Shown here: one piece after another, positions 28,301-36,550 of the stretch
Layout: the number at the start of each line of letters is the position of its first letter
How positions within the stretch are numbered: position 1 is the first letter of the stretch
DNA from: Algoriphagus lutimaris
GTDB lineage: Bacteria > Bacteroidota > Bacteroidia > Cytophagales > Cyclobacteriaceae
NCBI RefSeq assembly: GCF_017051705.1
Contig: NZ_JAFIDJ010000001.1
Location: 1,517,786 to 1,581,785 of the forward strand
DNA: 64,000 nucleotides
Direction of reading: 5' to 3'
Translations under genes and position numbers: made by a program
The notes under the pieces: model-generated
What the model was told of the DNA's origin: nothing
Database searches by the model: none
The model's input: only the letters and a program-made list of their open reading frames with translations

Positions 28301-29582
28301 TAGCAGGGATGTACCTCCAGGATCCTGACTTGGCTAGTAGCTCGGTTGTAGCAAGTAAGGTTTCATTTCTTTCTATTTTTCGAAGTAATTGGCCTCCTTG
28401 ATAAGCTCCAGATAGAATATCCCCCAACTGCCTCAAAATTTGAAGTTCGTTTTCCTCTAAATAACTGGTCGAATTATCTATTTCAAGAACTAATATCCCT
28501 TTCAATTTATGAGAGGAAATTATTGGGACTAAAATGAAAAAAGATTCCTCCGATGATCGAATGAGCTTCACTTTTCCAAAATCCTGAGATTTTGTTGAAC
28601 CTTTCACTAATTCAACCAATGATACTAATTGGGAATCTGGTATGGAGTACTCGCCTTCTTTTTCCCAATGACTTAATACTTCGAACCCCCTATCCTCTGA
28701 ATTTAAAAATAAGACAGTAGAATATCGAGCGTTCAAAAAAGGACTTAAAATCTCCAGGGACTCTTGAAAATTCCTGCTAAGATCTTTTGGATTCCCGTTT
28801 AATAGACGGGAAGAAATTTTATTAATGATATTTTCTAACTCAAAACGTCTTTGTAGTGAAAGGTCAGTTTGAATATATTCTGTAATATCTCTAGCACTAA
28901 ACAACACTCCATTTATTTGAGGATGATGTTGAAGGTTTTTCGCAAAGCTTTCTATATAGATTTTTTTACCATTTCCTTGATGGACCCAAAAGTCAATATT
29001 GACCTCTTGATCTGATTGCAAAGCTTCCTCAAAACTCCCCTTTATAATTTCAATAATCCCTGCATCAATTAGATCTCTAAAATTTTTTCCAATGATATCT
29101 TCTGCCTTAAAACCAAGTTTTTGGCCTACCGTAGGCCCTACAAACTTATAACACCCTTCTTTATCCAAAACTGTGATTAAATCATGGGTATTTGTCAGAA
29201 TACTTTCCAAATATTGTAAACTGAAATCGGATTGGGTTTCATTTGTTAATTTAGAGCGTACCCCTTTAACAATTATAAAACGATCTTGATAGCTAGATGG
29301 AAGAGGAGTAAAACTCCATTCAAACAAAAGATTTTCTGAGTTAATTGATTTAAGAGACTTTAAAAATGAAACAGGCTTTAAATCGTCACCATCAAAATAA
29401 CTTTCAAGTAGCTCTATTACTTCAGGGTCTTGTATGAACTCCTTCCAATGATCATGTAACGAAATAAAATTTGATTTAAAGAACTCATTGTAAAAAATAA
29501 TCTCCTCTGAATCGATCAAAAAAAGTGGCTCTCTTAGTTGATCGAAAAAATGGGAAATATCAAATTGTTGGAACTTTGTCAT
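25320..29582 (-). CDS. Hybrid histidine kinase with multiple PAS domains and one GAF-like domain
   Basis: The 1420-residue protein has no clear membrane segment. An N-terminal ~110-residue region is followed by PAS (~125-240), a GAF-like domain (~255-400), PAS units at about 405-530, 535-650, 655-775, 785-895 and 905-1025, then HisKA with His1050 (VMSHEIRTPMN). A HATPase follows (N-box NLLSNAIKFTEH, EDSGIGIPED and GGTGLGLAIV), and last a receiver domain with Asp1341 (LILLDLQMPVLDG). It senses internal signals and autophosphorylates; the phosphate passes to the attached receiver. No Hpt protein or output regulator lies next to it. An AGGAG six bases before ATG 29582 supports the start. Confidence 0.93.
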   Translation of the reverse strand: MTKFQQFDISHFFDQLREPLFLIDSEEIIFYNEFFKSNFISLHDHWKEFIQDPEVIELLESYFDGDDLKPVSFLKSLKSINSENLLFEWSFTPLPSSYQDRFIIVKGVRSKLTNETQSDFSLQYLESILTNTHDLITVLDKEGCYKFVGPTVGQKLGFKAEDIIGKNFRDLIDAGIIEIIKGSFEEALQSDQEVNIDFWVHQGNGKKIYIESFAKNLQHHPQINGVLFSARDITEYIQTDLSLQRRFELENIINKISSRLLNGNPKDLSRNFQESLEILSPFLNARYSTVLFLNSEDRGFEVLSHWEKEGEYSIPDSQLVSLVELVKGSTKSQDFGKVKLIRSSEESFFILVPIISSHKLKGILVLEIDNSTSYLEENELQILRQLGDILSGAYQGGQLLRKIERNETLLATTELLAKSGSWRYIPARKSFHFSGGLAHMFGMGESPTYAKFSKLIYSMEKEYRRGFINNLKETVATHKSTSGEFVMLSPEKKKVVIQYEIDARKQFFNQRVEVVGFCTDITHKRASEENLLLQSQILAQVNDPIVVTDPDLNFIYLNEAARGLLGQSGKQTFSGTIKEYFKFEDKDSSLNEFLTKKGESSLWKNEVFIKILDRPLEPFDISIQTIFSETNEKIGFSFVLRNLTEKYESEKLARRAQVIVENSPTILFRTDPNNDFELVYISENISRFGYDSKTLLKEKKSILDLLYPEDARQFREKAKLIKTEKGIKSFSGTYRFRNANGKYTWVEDQTQDVLNDAGEIILHEGIFQDINDRKNLEEINEERDRQYRILASNIPGTNIFLLDKERKYIVAEGTNFENWGMSSEDFEGKFLWEVQLTSYKEVNELLDKVYYEREIIESKLQINGRYYSRIFRPIIIRNEVEFVLSIIRDITEEHQAKIDLLQSEEKYRTLVEESTEIIFSLTESFDLKYVSPNVQQFLGYKTEEVIGRSIFEFLNPDDMGKFQEMLESTEDFLSVNQYLEFRLKHKNGEFKVFNSNGKLVNTKDGQENYYTGIARDISKLKEAQKELLKAKENAEQASQIKSQFLSVMSHEIRTPMNAVIGLSHLLVEGNPRPDQLENLKTLQFSAENLMALINDILDYNKIDSGKVELESVPFDLQNVVSRIVHSHSFQAHEKSVAVECVFDPNLPNQVVSDPIRLGQIINNLLSNAIKFTEHGFVKIVLEEIQRDQEFTEIEFRFEDSGIGIPEDKRDSIFEAFTQASSSTTRKYGGTGLGLAIVKRLVELFGGEISVSEREGGGSIFRFTSKLEIGKLDQVANKGPLGDLGRTLQEASILVAEDNYVNQILIQKFLKKWDVRRFVIVSDGKEALGKFKEEDFNLILLDLQMPVLDGFEVARAIRSHHQEKKRKTPILALTATSIQEVKDELVKIGFNDFVPKPFVPEILYEKLIFHLNGKDHSEMSV

Positions 29583-29820
29583 ACTTTTCTCCTACTCATC
29601 TTAACATTCAGTGCTTCCCATAATTCATAAAATGTTAGCTAATATGGCTAAAAGAAGGTTTACATACCAACCCCCAAATGGCTTACTTTAAATTTAACTA
29701 TTAATTTTTTACTATTACTAATTAGTCTTTTCTAGGAAAAAATCAAAAAACAAAAACCTCGATAAGAATTAATTCGTGATAAAATGACAATTAATCAGTT
29801 CATAATTCAAAATTCAATCT

Positions 29821-30141
29821 ATGATCATTTCGACAACCCCAAATCTTGAAGGCTATCAAATCACTGAATATTTAGGAATTGTTTCAGGGGAAACAATTAT
29901 AGGAGCTAATGTTTTTAAAGATTTTTTTGCAAGCATCACTGACATCGTTGGTGGAAGAGCTTCTTCTTACGAGCAGGTTTTACGTGAAGCAAAAGCTACA
30001 GCCACTTCAGAAATGGAAATGCAAGCTAGAGCTTTTGGGGCAAATGCAATAGTAGGAATCGACCTGGATTATGAAACCATCAGGGATGGCATGCTCATGG
30101 TCACTGTCAGTGGAACGGCCGTAAAAACCACAAAATTGTAA
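29821..30141 (+). CDS. YbjQ-family (UPF0145) protein
   Basis: A 106-residue protein with the family sequence: [29 protein letters not shown] split over the first 30 residues, [14 protein letters not shown], and [17 protein letters not shown]. These small proteins form pentamers and are listed as putative heavy-metal binding, though the function is unproven. It is a single gene with its own terminator 5 bp after the stop. The region upstream (29583-29820) is very AT-rich, with no consensus promoter that I can identify. Confidence 0.9.
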   Translation: MIISTTPNLEGYQITEYLGIVSGETIIGANVFKDFFASITDIVGGRASSYEQVLREAKATATSEMEMQARAFGANAIVGIDLDYETIRDGMLMVTVSGTAVKTTKL

Positions 30142-30145
30142 CATC

Positions 30146-30171
30146 AAGTCCTGAGATTTCAGGACTTTTTT
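30146..30171 (+). terminator. Terminator after the YbjQ gene
   Basis: A nine-bp stem, AAGTCCTGA (30146-30154) with TCAGGACTT (30159-30167), four-base loop, followed by T. It overlaps the last codons of the minus-strand ferredoxin gene. Confidence 0.82.
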
Positions 30172-30401
30172 AATTGCTGGGTTACTTTCTCGAGATTCGC
30201 TTTTTTGCAAACAAATTCACCGACGATAACCACTGGTGCTGATTTGCAAAAATCCATGCATTTGGTTTTGATCAACTTGCATTGACCTTTCAATTCTGAA
30301 GACTTAAGCTCCCTGGCAATTTCTTTATTCAGAATTTTTGAACCTGCTTTTTTACAATCAGATCCCCCACATACAAAAACAAGTTTTCTCTTAGATTCCA
30401 T
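30159..30401 (-). CDS. Thioredoxin-like [2Fe-2S] ferredoxin
   Basis: An 80-residue protein with four cysteines spaced like NuoE/thioredoxin-like ferredoxins: Cys11 and Cys16 (FVCGGSDCKKAG), then two in TKCMDFCKSAP near residues 48 and 52. These would hold a [2Fe-2S] cluster. The electron partner is unknown. It starts directly after the stop of the DUF819 gene with no spacer, so it is cotranscribed with a membrane protein. The 3' end overlaps the YbjQ terminator on the other strand. Confidence 0.85.
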   Translation of the reverse strand: MESKRKLVFVCGGSDCKKAGSKILNKEIARELKSSELKGQCKLIKTKCMDFCKSAPVVIVGEFVCKKANLEKVTQQLKKS

Positions 30402-31655
30402 TTAACCTCCTGATACAGCCTGCATCATTAATCCACATAAATAGGCTCCATAGGTACCCGCAGCATATCCCAATACTGCAAGCAATACTCCTACTGGTGC
30501 TAACGAAGAATCGAAAGCTGAGGCTACAATTGGAGCTGAAGCTGCTCCCCCAACATTGGCCTGAGATCCAACCGCGACATAAAAAAACGGAGCTTTGATA
30601 AAATAAGCGACGATCAACATGATCAGAATATGAAAAAACATCCATAATATCCCTATTAAAAAAAGGATGGGGGAATCAAATACTGCTCCTAAATCCATTT
30701 GCATCCCAATCGAAGCTACCAAGATGTATAATAAAACACTTCCCATCCTAGAGGCTCCTGCTCCTTCCAAATTCCTGGCTTTGGTGAAAGAAAGTAATAA
30801 CCCTACCGTCGTTGCAATAACCACAATCCAAAAGAATGCAGAATCCAATGAATATTGGCTTAATTGAGGATAATTTTCTCCTATAAAAGGTGCGATGGCA
30901 TCTGCAATCAAATGGGAGAATCCGGTCACTCCAAATCCAACCCCAAGAATCAACATCGTATCAGCCAGATTGGGAATTTTCATGATCCCAGCTCTAAACT
31001 CGGCAATTTTATCTCGGAGCTCATAGATTGCAGAACTGTCAGCTTTAAACTTTTTGTCAAATACTTCTGGTTTTGCAGCCCAGTACAACAAAACAGCCAT
31101 CCATAGGTTTGCAACCAACACATCCACGGCAATCATCTGACTAAACAAGGAAGGACTTGCTCCAAAAACCTCCAACATAGCGGTTTGGTTTGCTCCTCCA
31201 CCTATCCAAGATCCAGCAATGGTAGCTAAACCACGCCAAATCTCATCAGGACCGCTTCCACCCAGCAATTCTGGTTGGATAAAACCTACTGTTGCCAATG
31301 CAAGTGGTCCTCCAATCATGATCCCAAATGTACCTGCCAAAAACATGGTCAAAGCCTTGGGCCCTAACTTCAATATACTTTTTAAATCAATGCTAATGGT
31401 AAAAAGCACCAAAGAGGCAGGTAACAAATACCTACTCGCTACTCTATATATCCCTGAACTTTCTCCCGAGATCCATCCAAAAGAGTTAAACAAAGCTGGT
31501 ATAAAATAACACAGCAAGACTGTAGGAACTACTTTATAAAACTTTCTAAAAAACCGGTTCTCACTAGCAGATGTAGCAAATACAATAGCCAAAATAGCCA
31601 TCAAAATCCCAAAAACTACTGCATCATTTGTAAATAAAGGGCTGTGTTCTTCCAT
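30402..31655 (-). CDS. DUF819-family membrane protein (YjcL-like)
   Basis: The 417-residue polytopic protein has about 11 hydrophobic segments. It shows the DUF819 features EENRFFRKFYK-type cytoplasmic loop after the first helix, WISGESSGIYRVASRYLLPASL, GSWIGGGANQTAMLEVF and GGAASAPIVASAF. DUF819 members look like ion or organic-anion transporters, but no substrate is known. It is followed without a gap by a [2Fe-2S] ferredoxin gene. The NUDIX gene on the same strand is 63 bp upstream. Confidence 0.88.
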   Translation of the reverse strand: MEEHSPLFTNDAVVFGILMAILAIVFATSASENRFFRKFYKVVPTVLLCYFIPALFNSFGWISGESSGIYRVASRYLLPASLVLFTISIDLKSILKLGPKALTMFLAGTFGIMIGGPLALATVGFIQPELLGGSGPDEIWRGLATIAGSWIGGGANQTAMLEVFGASPSLFSQMIAVDVLVANLWMAVLLYWAAKPEVFDKKFKADSSAIYELRDKIAEFRAGIMKIPNLADTMLILGVGFGVTGFSHLIADAIAPFIGENYPQLSQYSLDSAFFWIVVIATTVGLLLSFTKARNLEGAGASRMGSVLLYILVASIGMQMDLGAVFDSPILFLIGILWMFFHILIMLIVAYFIKAPFFYVAVGSQANVGGAASAPIVASAFDSSLAPVGVLLAVLGYAAGTYGAYLCGLMMQAVSGG

Positions 31656-31718
31656 GCTTCGAAATACGGAGTGATTTTCAATAATACCTATAATAAACTT
31701 GAGAAAATCAACGGTTAG

Positions 31719-32354
31719 CTATTTTCCTTTCTCTAAAATTTGGAGCAATTCCCCTAAAATCATGGCTGTAGCTCCCCAAACTACCTCTTGGTCAATGTCA
31801 AAATAGGGCGTATCTAATCTAAATGACTTACTTATTTCTAGAGTCTTTTGTTTTTTTACCTCTGGACTAGTCAAATGCCTCACCGTTGTCTGTATGATTC
31901 TTTCCACTTCCTTTTCCTCAGGAACAAAATCCGGCTTGAAAGTTGAAAATCCAATCACAGGGGTAACCAAAAAATTGCTTGGAGCTATGTAAAGTTCTGT
32001 CATGGTCCCGATAATCTCTACCTTTTCAGGGACCACTCCCACCTCTTCAGATGCTTCCCTTAAAGCAGTATGGACCAAATCAGAATCTTCCTCTTCCATT
32101 TTACCACCGGGTAATGCAATCTGTCCACTGTGCACTCCTTCATAAACAGGTCTTTTGATCAATGGAAAAAAAGCTTCTCCATTATCTGGATAAAAAAGTA
32201 GAAGCACTGCGCCCTTTCTATGATTCTTAGGTCTCTCAGGATTAAACCGCTTCATATTGATCGGCCTGGGTGACATGTCCATATGAGCATCTATTCCTGG
32301 AAGAGGATTTTTTAACCCGGTTTTTAGAATTTCTATGACTTCAAGAAACTCCAT
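31719..32354 (-). CDS. NUDIX hydrolase, probable CoA pyrophosphatase
   Basis: The 211-residue enzyme has a full Nudix box in GGKMEEEDSDLVHTALREAS followed by EEVG. Just before it lies HSGQIALPGGK, the UPF0035 signature of NUDT7/NudL-type CoA pyrophosphatases, which cut CoA into phosphopantetheine and 3',5'-ADP. The C-terminal half (AMILGELLQIL) also fits the family. The start at 32354 lies one base after the stop of the upstream lipoprotein gene, so the two are one unit. Confidence 0.88.
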   Translation of the reverse strand: MEFLEVIEILKTGLKNPLPGIDAHMDMSPRPINMKRFNPERPKNHRKGAVLLLFYPDNGEAFFPLIKRPVYEGVHSGQIALPGGKMEEEDSDLVHTALREASEEVGVVPEKVEIIGTMTELYIAPSNFLVTPVIGFSTFKPDFVPEEKEVERIIQTTVRHLTSPEVKKQKTLEISKSFRLDTPYFDIDQEVVWGATAMILGELLQILEKGK

Positions 32355-32355
32355 T

Positions 32356-33039
32356 TCAACTCAAGTCAACTTTCTTAATCTTGTTATTTATATAGGACTC
32401 AGGAGCATATTCTGAGGCTACCTTGTTCAACTGATACCGATGAAGTTGGTGGGTATCCAAATCAATAATCCAAGCCATGGGTCTAAAGCCTGCTTCTTCT
32501 TGGAAATACCCAAACACAACAAAGGTGGTGTTATTTAACCATAAGCCTTCTTCAAACATTCCAGATGGTCCCATAAATAGCAGGCGTTCCTTCATTCCGT
32601 CCTCACGATACCAAATTACTTCGGAGTCAGGATTTAAAAATGGTGAATCCAATCCTTCTTGGGCTTCTACTTTATAGCTATATATATCCATTGTACCATT
32701 CCCATCTGGATGTGGAATTTGGTATGGAAAAAGCGGATCTCCAGGCAAAATTGGATTTTTCTCTGGCATTTCCATTGGATCAATTGAATCCGTCTGAATT
32801 AAAGAAAAATCCATTCCCTCAAAATTTCCAATTTGATCTATCCAATGAGACTTCCAATCTGACTTTTCACCAAGTCCAAACTCCAAGAAGCTTCTTAACT
32901 TTCTTGACTCTTCCTCATCAACTTTCACTTCAGAAACTGCTCCTTCAGATTCAGAATCAGAACTTTCACAGGAATAAAAAAAACCTGTTAATGCCATTAA
33001 TGCGAGGATTTGAAGTATATATGAAATGGATACTTTCAT
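32356..33039 (-). CDS. Lipoprotein of unknown function
   Basis: The 227-residue protein has a lipoprotein signal (GFFYSCESS, Cys at residue 24) and an acidic linker (ESSDSESEGAVSEVKVDEEES). A globular domain follows with tryptophans and beta-like strands (EVIWYREDGMKERLLFMGPSG, TFVVFGYFQEEAGFRPMAWIIDLDTHQL). I recognise no family. It is followed one base later by the NUDIX gene. Upstream, a terminator-like hairpin 50 bp before its start is discussed as a small RNA or attenuator at 33080-33167. Confidence 0.75.
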   Translation of the reverse strand: MKVSISYILQILALMALTGFFYSCESSDSESEGAVSEVKVDEEESRKLRSFLEFGLGEKSDWKSHWIDQIGNFEGMDFSLIQTDSIDPMEMPEKNPILPGDPLFPYQIPHPDGNGTMDIYSYKVEAQEGLDSPFLNPDSEVIWYREDGMKERLLFMGPSGMFEEGLWLNNTTFVVFGYFQEEAGFRPMAWIIDLDTHQLHRYQLNKVASEYAPESYINNKIKKVDLS

Positions 33040-33079
33040 GGAAATCTTGTAGCAGAAGTTGAAACTAATCTAGAGTTAG

Positions 33080-33167
33080 TAAAAAACAAAAAAGGCCTGG
33101 ATAAAATCCTGGCCTTTTCCTGCTCTCAAACCTATTAAACCTATTGTAGATATTCAATTCATGAATA
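33080..33167 (-). ncRNA. Candidate small RNA or transcription attenuator
   Basis: On the minus strand a start near 33167 would give about 88 nt ending in a hairpin: AAAAGGCC (33090-33097) with GGCCTTTT (33111-33118) and an inner GGAT/ATCC, followed by TTTTTTGTTTTTT. It lies in a 316-bp divergent gap where no gene needs a terminator. A tandem AATAGGTTT AATAGGTTT repeat lies inside. It may be a free small RNA, or an attenuated leader of the lipoprotein gene at 32356. No known RNA family is recognised. Confidence 0.4.
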
Positions 33168-33172
33168 CTTGC

Positions 33173-33204
33173 GAAAAGTAGAAAATGTTTTCATATCCTC
33201 CAAA
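33173..33204 (-). promoter_or_regulatory. Candidate promoter of the small RNA/attenuator
   Basis: On the minus strand TTTG (33204-33201) is followed after 20 bp by TACTTTTC (33180-33173), one base from TAnnTTTG. The remainder of the 33040-33355 gap shows no gene; the aceK promoter must lie within it but is not clear. Confidence 0.4.
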
Positions 33205-33355
33205 CAATCGATTGCGAAAGATTTTCAAAATTTTATTTCCTCTCCCATTTTTTATGTTAAAGGCCTAAAAATCAGGACAAATAATCTATTTCAAATTTAA
33301 AATATTTTTATCCTTAGTATCTTGTCCAAATCTATTTTGGTAATAATCTTTTGGC

Positions 33356-35083
33356 ATGACGAAAAACCTTGATAAACAGGTAGCACATAAAATATTAGAC
33401 GGATTCAATACTTACATTCACTCTTTCAAAGCTTATACCAGGTTAACCCCAAAATATTTTAGTGAAAGAAATTGGAAAGCAATCCAACTAAATCATAAGC
33501 AACGGCTTCGTTTATATAAGGATCTATTGTTTCCTTTGGCTGCTACATGTAAAGCACTATTAGAAGAAAAAAGTACAGACCGTGTTCTTTGGGGGAAAAT
33601 AAAAAATCAATACACCACATTAATTGCTGATAAACCGGAACTGGAAATAGCAGAAACCTTTTTCAATTCGGTGATTCGTAAAACCTATGAAAATATTGCC
33701 ATTGACGAGGAACTCATGTTTGTCATGGAAGGCCATGATTTTTGTAGTATAAGAGAAAACTCTGATTTGATTAGAAATTATCCTAAAGGGTTGGGGCTGG
33801 ACAAAATCATCCGTCAGATATTAGATGACTTCGACTTTGGTGCACCTTTTATGGACAAGGAAAGAGATATTCAATTCTTGATTGAAGGAGTCCAAAAAGT
33901 AATCCTTACCCGATACAATATTGCACCCGATACAAGGACCCAAATCTTGAAATCTGTTTTCTATAGAAATAAAGCAGCTTATTTAATTGGAAGGACCTTT
34001 GTTGGAAAGAAATGGATGCCTTTTATTATACCAGTTCTCAATGGAAAAAAGGGGGTATTTGTGGATACGCTGATTTTTGATCCTAACCTCATGAGTCATA
34101 TGTTTAGCTTCACCAGATCCTATTTCATGGTGGAAGCCGAAGTCCCTTCTGAGATTGTTGCATTTTTAAGCTCAGTAATTCCTCATAAAAAAATCCATGA
34201 ATTGTATAATGCCATTGGATTTAATAAGCATGGAAAGACCCTTTTTTATAGAGATTTTCTGCATCACCTTGATAGTAGTACCGATCAGTTTGTAATCGCT
34301 CCTGGAATCAAAGGCATGGTAATGACGGTGTTCACCCTACCATCCTTAAACATTGTATTCAAATTGATCAAAGATCATTTTGAGCCTCCTAAAAACATGA
34401 CACGTCAGGAGGTTAGAGAAAAGTACAAGCTTGTTTCCCTTCATGATCGGGTAGGGAGAATGGCAGACACGCATGAATTTGAATATTTTAAAATCCCCAA
34501 AGATCGGATAAGTCCCGAATTAATTACTGAACTTAGGAATACTACGAACTCCTTGTTAAAATTTACGGATACCCATTTAATACTGAAACACCTCTACACG
34601 GAGCGAAAAATGGAACCTTTAAACCTATACTTGGAACATTGTAGCACGGAAGAAGGCAAAAAAGCAGTCGAAGATTATGGAAGAGCAATTCTGCAATTGG
34701 CTCAGGCCAATATTTTCCCAGGGGATATGATGACCAAGAATTTTGGATTGACTAGACAAAAACGGGTCATATTCTATGACTACGATGAAATTGAATTTCT
34801 ATCAGATATGAATTTTCGAGTCAAGCCAAAAGCTGAAACTTATGAACAGATCTATGCCCCAGAGCCATGGTATTCTATCGCTAAAAACGATGTGTTTCCA
34901 GAAGACTTTAAAAGATGGATGATCGGTAGAAAGGATTTAAAGGAACATTTTTTAACATACCATGAGGATTTATTTTCGCCTGAGTACTGGCAGGGGGTCC
35001 AAAAACGTATAGTAAAAGGCGAACTGATACATGCCTTCCCCTATCCTGACGAAATCCGATTTAGACCCGAACAAAGAATCTAA
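33356..35083 (+). CDS. aceK: Isocitrate dehydrogenase kinase/phosphatase
   Basis: A 575-residue AceK of full length. The N-terminal regulatory half begins AHKILDGFNTYIHSFKAYT, and the kinase half has the ATP loop APGIKGMVMTVFTLPSLNIV, KLVSLHDRVGRMADTHEFEY, and a catalytic/metal region NIFPGDMMTKNFGLT with FYDYDEIEFL. AceK phosphorylates isocitrate dehydrogenase to steer isocitrate into the glyoxylate shunt, and reverses it. In enterobacteria it lies beside aceB-aceA; here neither these nor icd is in the window. It is followed 30 bp later by a leucyl aminopeptidase gene. Confidence 0.95.
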   Translation: MTKNLDKQVAHKILDGFNTYIHSFKAYTRLTPKYFSERNWKAIQLNHKQRLRLYKDLLFPLAATCKALLEEKSTDRVLWGKIKNQYTTLIADKPELEIAETFFNSVIRKTYENIAIDEELMFVMEGHDFCSIRENSDLIRNYPKGLGLDKIIRQILDDFDFGAPFMDKERDIQFLIEGVQKVILTRYNIAPDTRTQILKSVFYRNKAAYLIGRTFVGKKWMPFIIPVLNGKKGVFVDTLIFDPNLMSHMFSFTRSYFMVEAEVPSEIVAFLSSVIPHKKIHELYNAIGFNKHGKTLFYRDFLHHLDSSTDQFVIAPGIKGMVMTVFTLPSLNIVFKLIKDHFEPPKNMTRQEVREKYKLVSLHDRVGRMADTHEFEYFKIPKDRISPELITELRNTTNSLLKFTDTHLILKHLYTERKMEPLNLYLEHCSTEEGKKAVEDYGRAILQLAQANIFPGDMMTKNFGLTRQKRVIFYDYDEIEFLSDMNFRVKPKAETYEQIYAPEPWYSIAKNDVFPEDFKRWMIGRKDLKEHFLTYHEDLFSPEYWQGVQKRIVKGELIHAFPYPDEIRFRPEQRI

Positions 35084-35113
35084 TTTAACTACTCCTTCCA
35101 GTCACTATTTCCA

Positions 35114-36550
35114 ATGAATTTTCATATCAAACCAATCTCATCAAAAAGTCAAGGCCTGAAAGTGATTCCTGTCCAAGAAGACTTACTCGATCAAACACTT
35201 CAAGAAAGTGTGGGAAAACCGATCAACCCCTCCTTATTTTCAGGCAAACAAGACAGTATCTTTTTACTAGAGTCAAATCAAGATATACTCCTTTTAATCG
35301 GATTAGGAAAGACCGCTGAATCTCATGAGGTTGAAACCTGTTTTCGAAGAGTTCTGGCAAAAAACAAAGATTTGGTAAAGGATCAAATCATCTTAGAATT
35401 TCCGGATTCTTGCTCCAAAAAATTGATCGAAAGTGCATTGATAGGCTTTCAGCTTGGGTCTTATTCCATTGGCTTTTATAAAAAAGATAAACCTAAGGAT
35501 TTCAAAGATCTACAAGTGATTATAAAAACCAATCACCCTGAAATTGAGCAAATTTTATCCAGAGTAGAAAAAATAGCAAATGCTAAAATAGAAGGGTTCA
35601 AATTGGTGGATTTGCCTCCTAATGTACTTACTCCTGCATACTTGGCTGATTGGGCTACTAAATGGGCCACTAAGCCTAATACGAAAACAATCATTTTTGA
35701 TCAAAAGGAAGCAGAAGAAACTGGTCTGAAGGCATTCTTAGCCGTGGGAAGAGGAAGTGCTAAACCGCCGAAATTCATCATTATGGAATATAGGCATCCC
35801 AACGCAAAATTTCATTTAGGTCTGGTAGGAAAAGGGGTCACGTTTGATACAGGAGGACTAAATATCAAAACATCAGGCATGGTAGATATGAAATCCGATA
35901 TGGGAGGAGCAGCAGGAGTTTTAGCTGCCACTCAACTGATTGCCGAGTTAAAGCTAGAAATAAACCTGACAACCATCGTTCCATCCGTTGAGAATGCGGT
36001 GGACAAAGAAGCGTACCTGCCAAGTGAAATCATTGGTTCTCACTCAGGTTTAAGTATTGAAGTTATAGATACAGACGCAGAAGGAAGACTGATCCTAGCT
36101 GATGGTTTGTCCTACCTGGTATCAACTTATCAACCGGACCACTTATTGGATTTAGCAACCTTGACAGGAAGCGCTTTAGGAACCTTTGGTTATGAATGTG
36201 GAGCTCTTTTTTCAAATAATGAAGGATTTTCATCCCTCCTTCAAGAATCTGGAATGAGAAGCGGAGAAAAAGTTTGGCCACTTCCTATCTGGGACTCATA
36301 CCGATCTGAGATGGATAGTGAGATGGCGGACATTAAAAATTACCATGGCAAACCTTATGCAGGAGCTATTACGGCTGCAAAATTTCTGGAAGCCTTTATT
36401 CATGAACATCCTTCTTGGGCACATATAGATATCCCTGGCGTTTCATTTAAAGATTCAGAATTTGCAAAAACCAAAACAGGCACTGCGTTTGGGATGGGGT
36501 TGATTGTCGATTTTGTAGAAAAAAAGATCAAGGATTACTCAAAGCCTTAA
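35114..36550 (+). CDS. M17 leucyl aminopeptidase
   Basis: The 478-residue cytosolic aminopeptidase has an N-terminal regulatory domain (residues ~1-165) and the M17 catalytic domain. Two-metal ligands lie in VGKGVTFDTGGLNIK, DMKSDMGGAAGVLAA and the signature DTDAEGRLILADGL, followed by LATLTGSALGTFG. It removes N-terminal residues in protein turnover. It overlaps the convergent TIGR02757 gene by four bases, so there is no room for a terminator between them. Confidence 0.95.
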   Translation: MNFHIKPISSKSQGLKVIPVQEDLLDQTLQESVGKPINPSLFSGKQDSIFLLESNQDILLLIGLGKTAESHEVETCFRRVLAKNKDLVKDQIILEFPDSCSKKLIESALIGFQLGSYSIGFYKKDKPKDFKDLQVIIKTNHPEIEQILSRVEKIANAKIEGFKLVDLPPNVLTPAYLADWATKWATKPNTKTIIFDQKEAEETGLKAFLAVGRGSAKPPKFIIMEYRHPNAKFHLGLVGKGVTFDTGGLNIKTSGMVDMKSDMGGAAGVLAATQLIAELKLEINLTTIVPSVENAVDKEAYLPSEIIGSHSGLSIEVIDTDAEGRLILADGLSYLVSTYQPDHLLDLATLTGSALGTFGYECGALFSNNEGFSSLLQESGMRSGEKVWPLPIWDSYRSEMDSEMADIKNYHGKPYAGAITAAKFLEAFIHEHPSWAHIDIPGVSFKDSEFAKTKTGTAFGMGLIVDFVEKKIKDYSKP

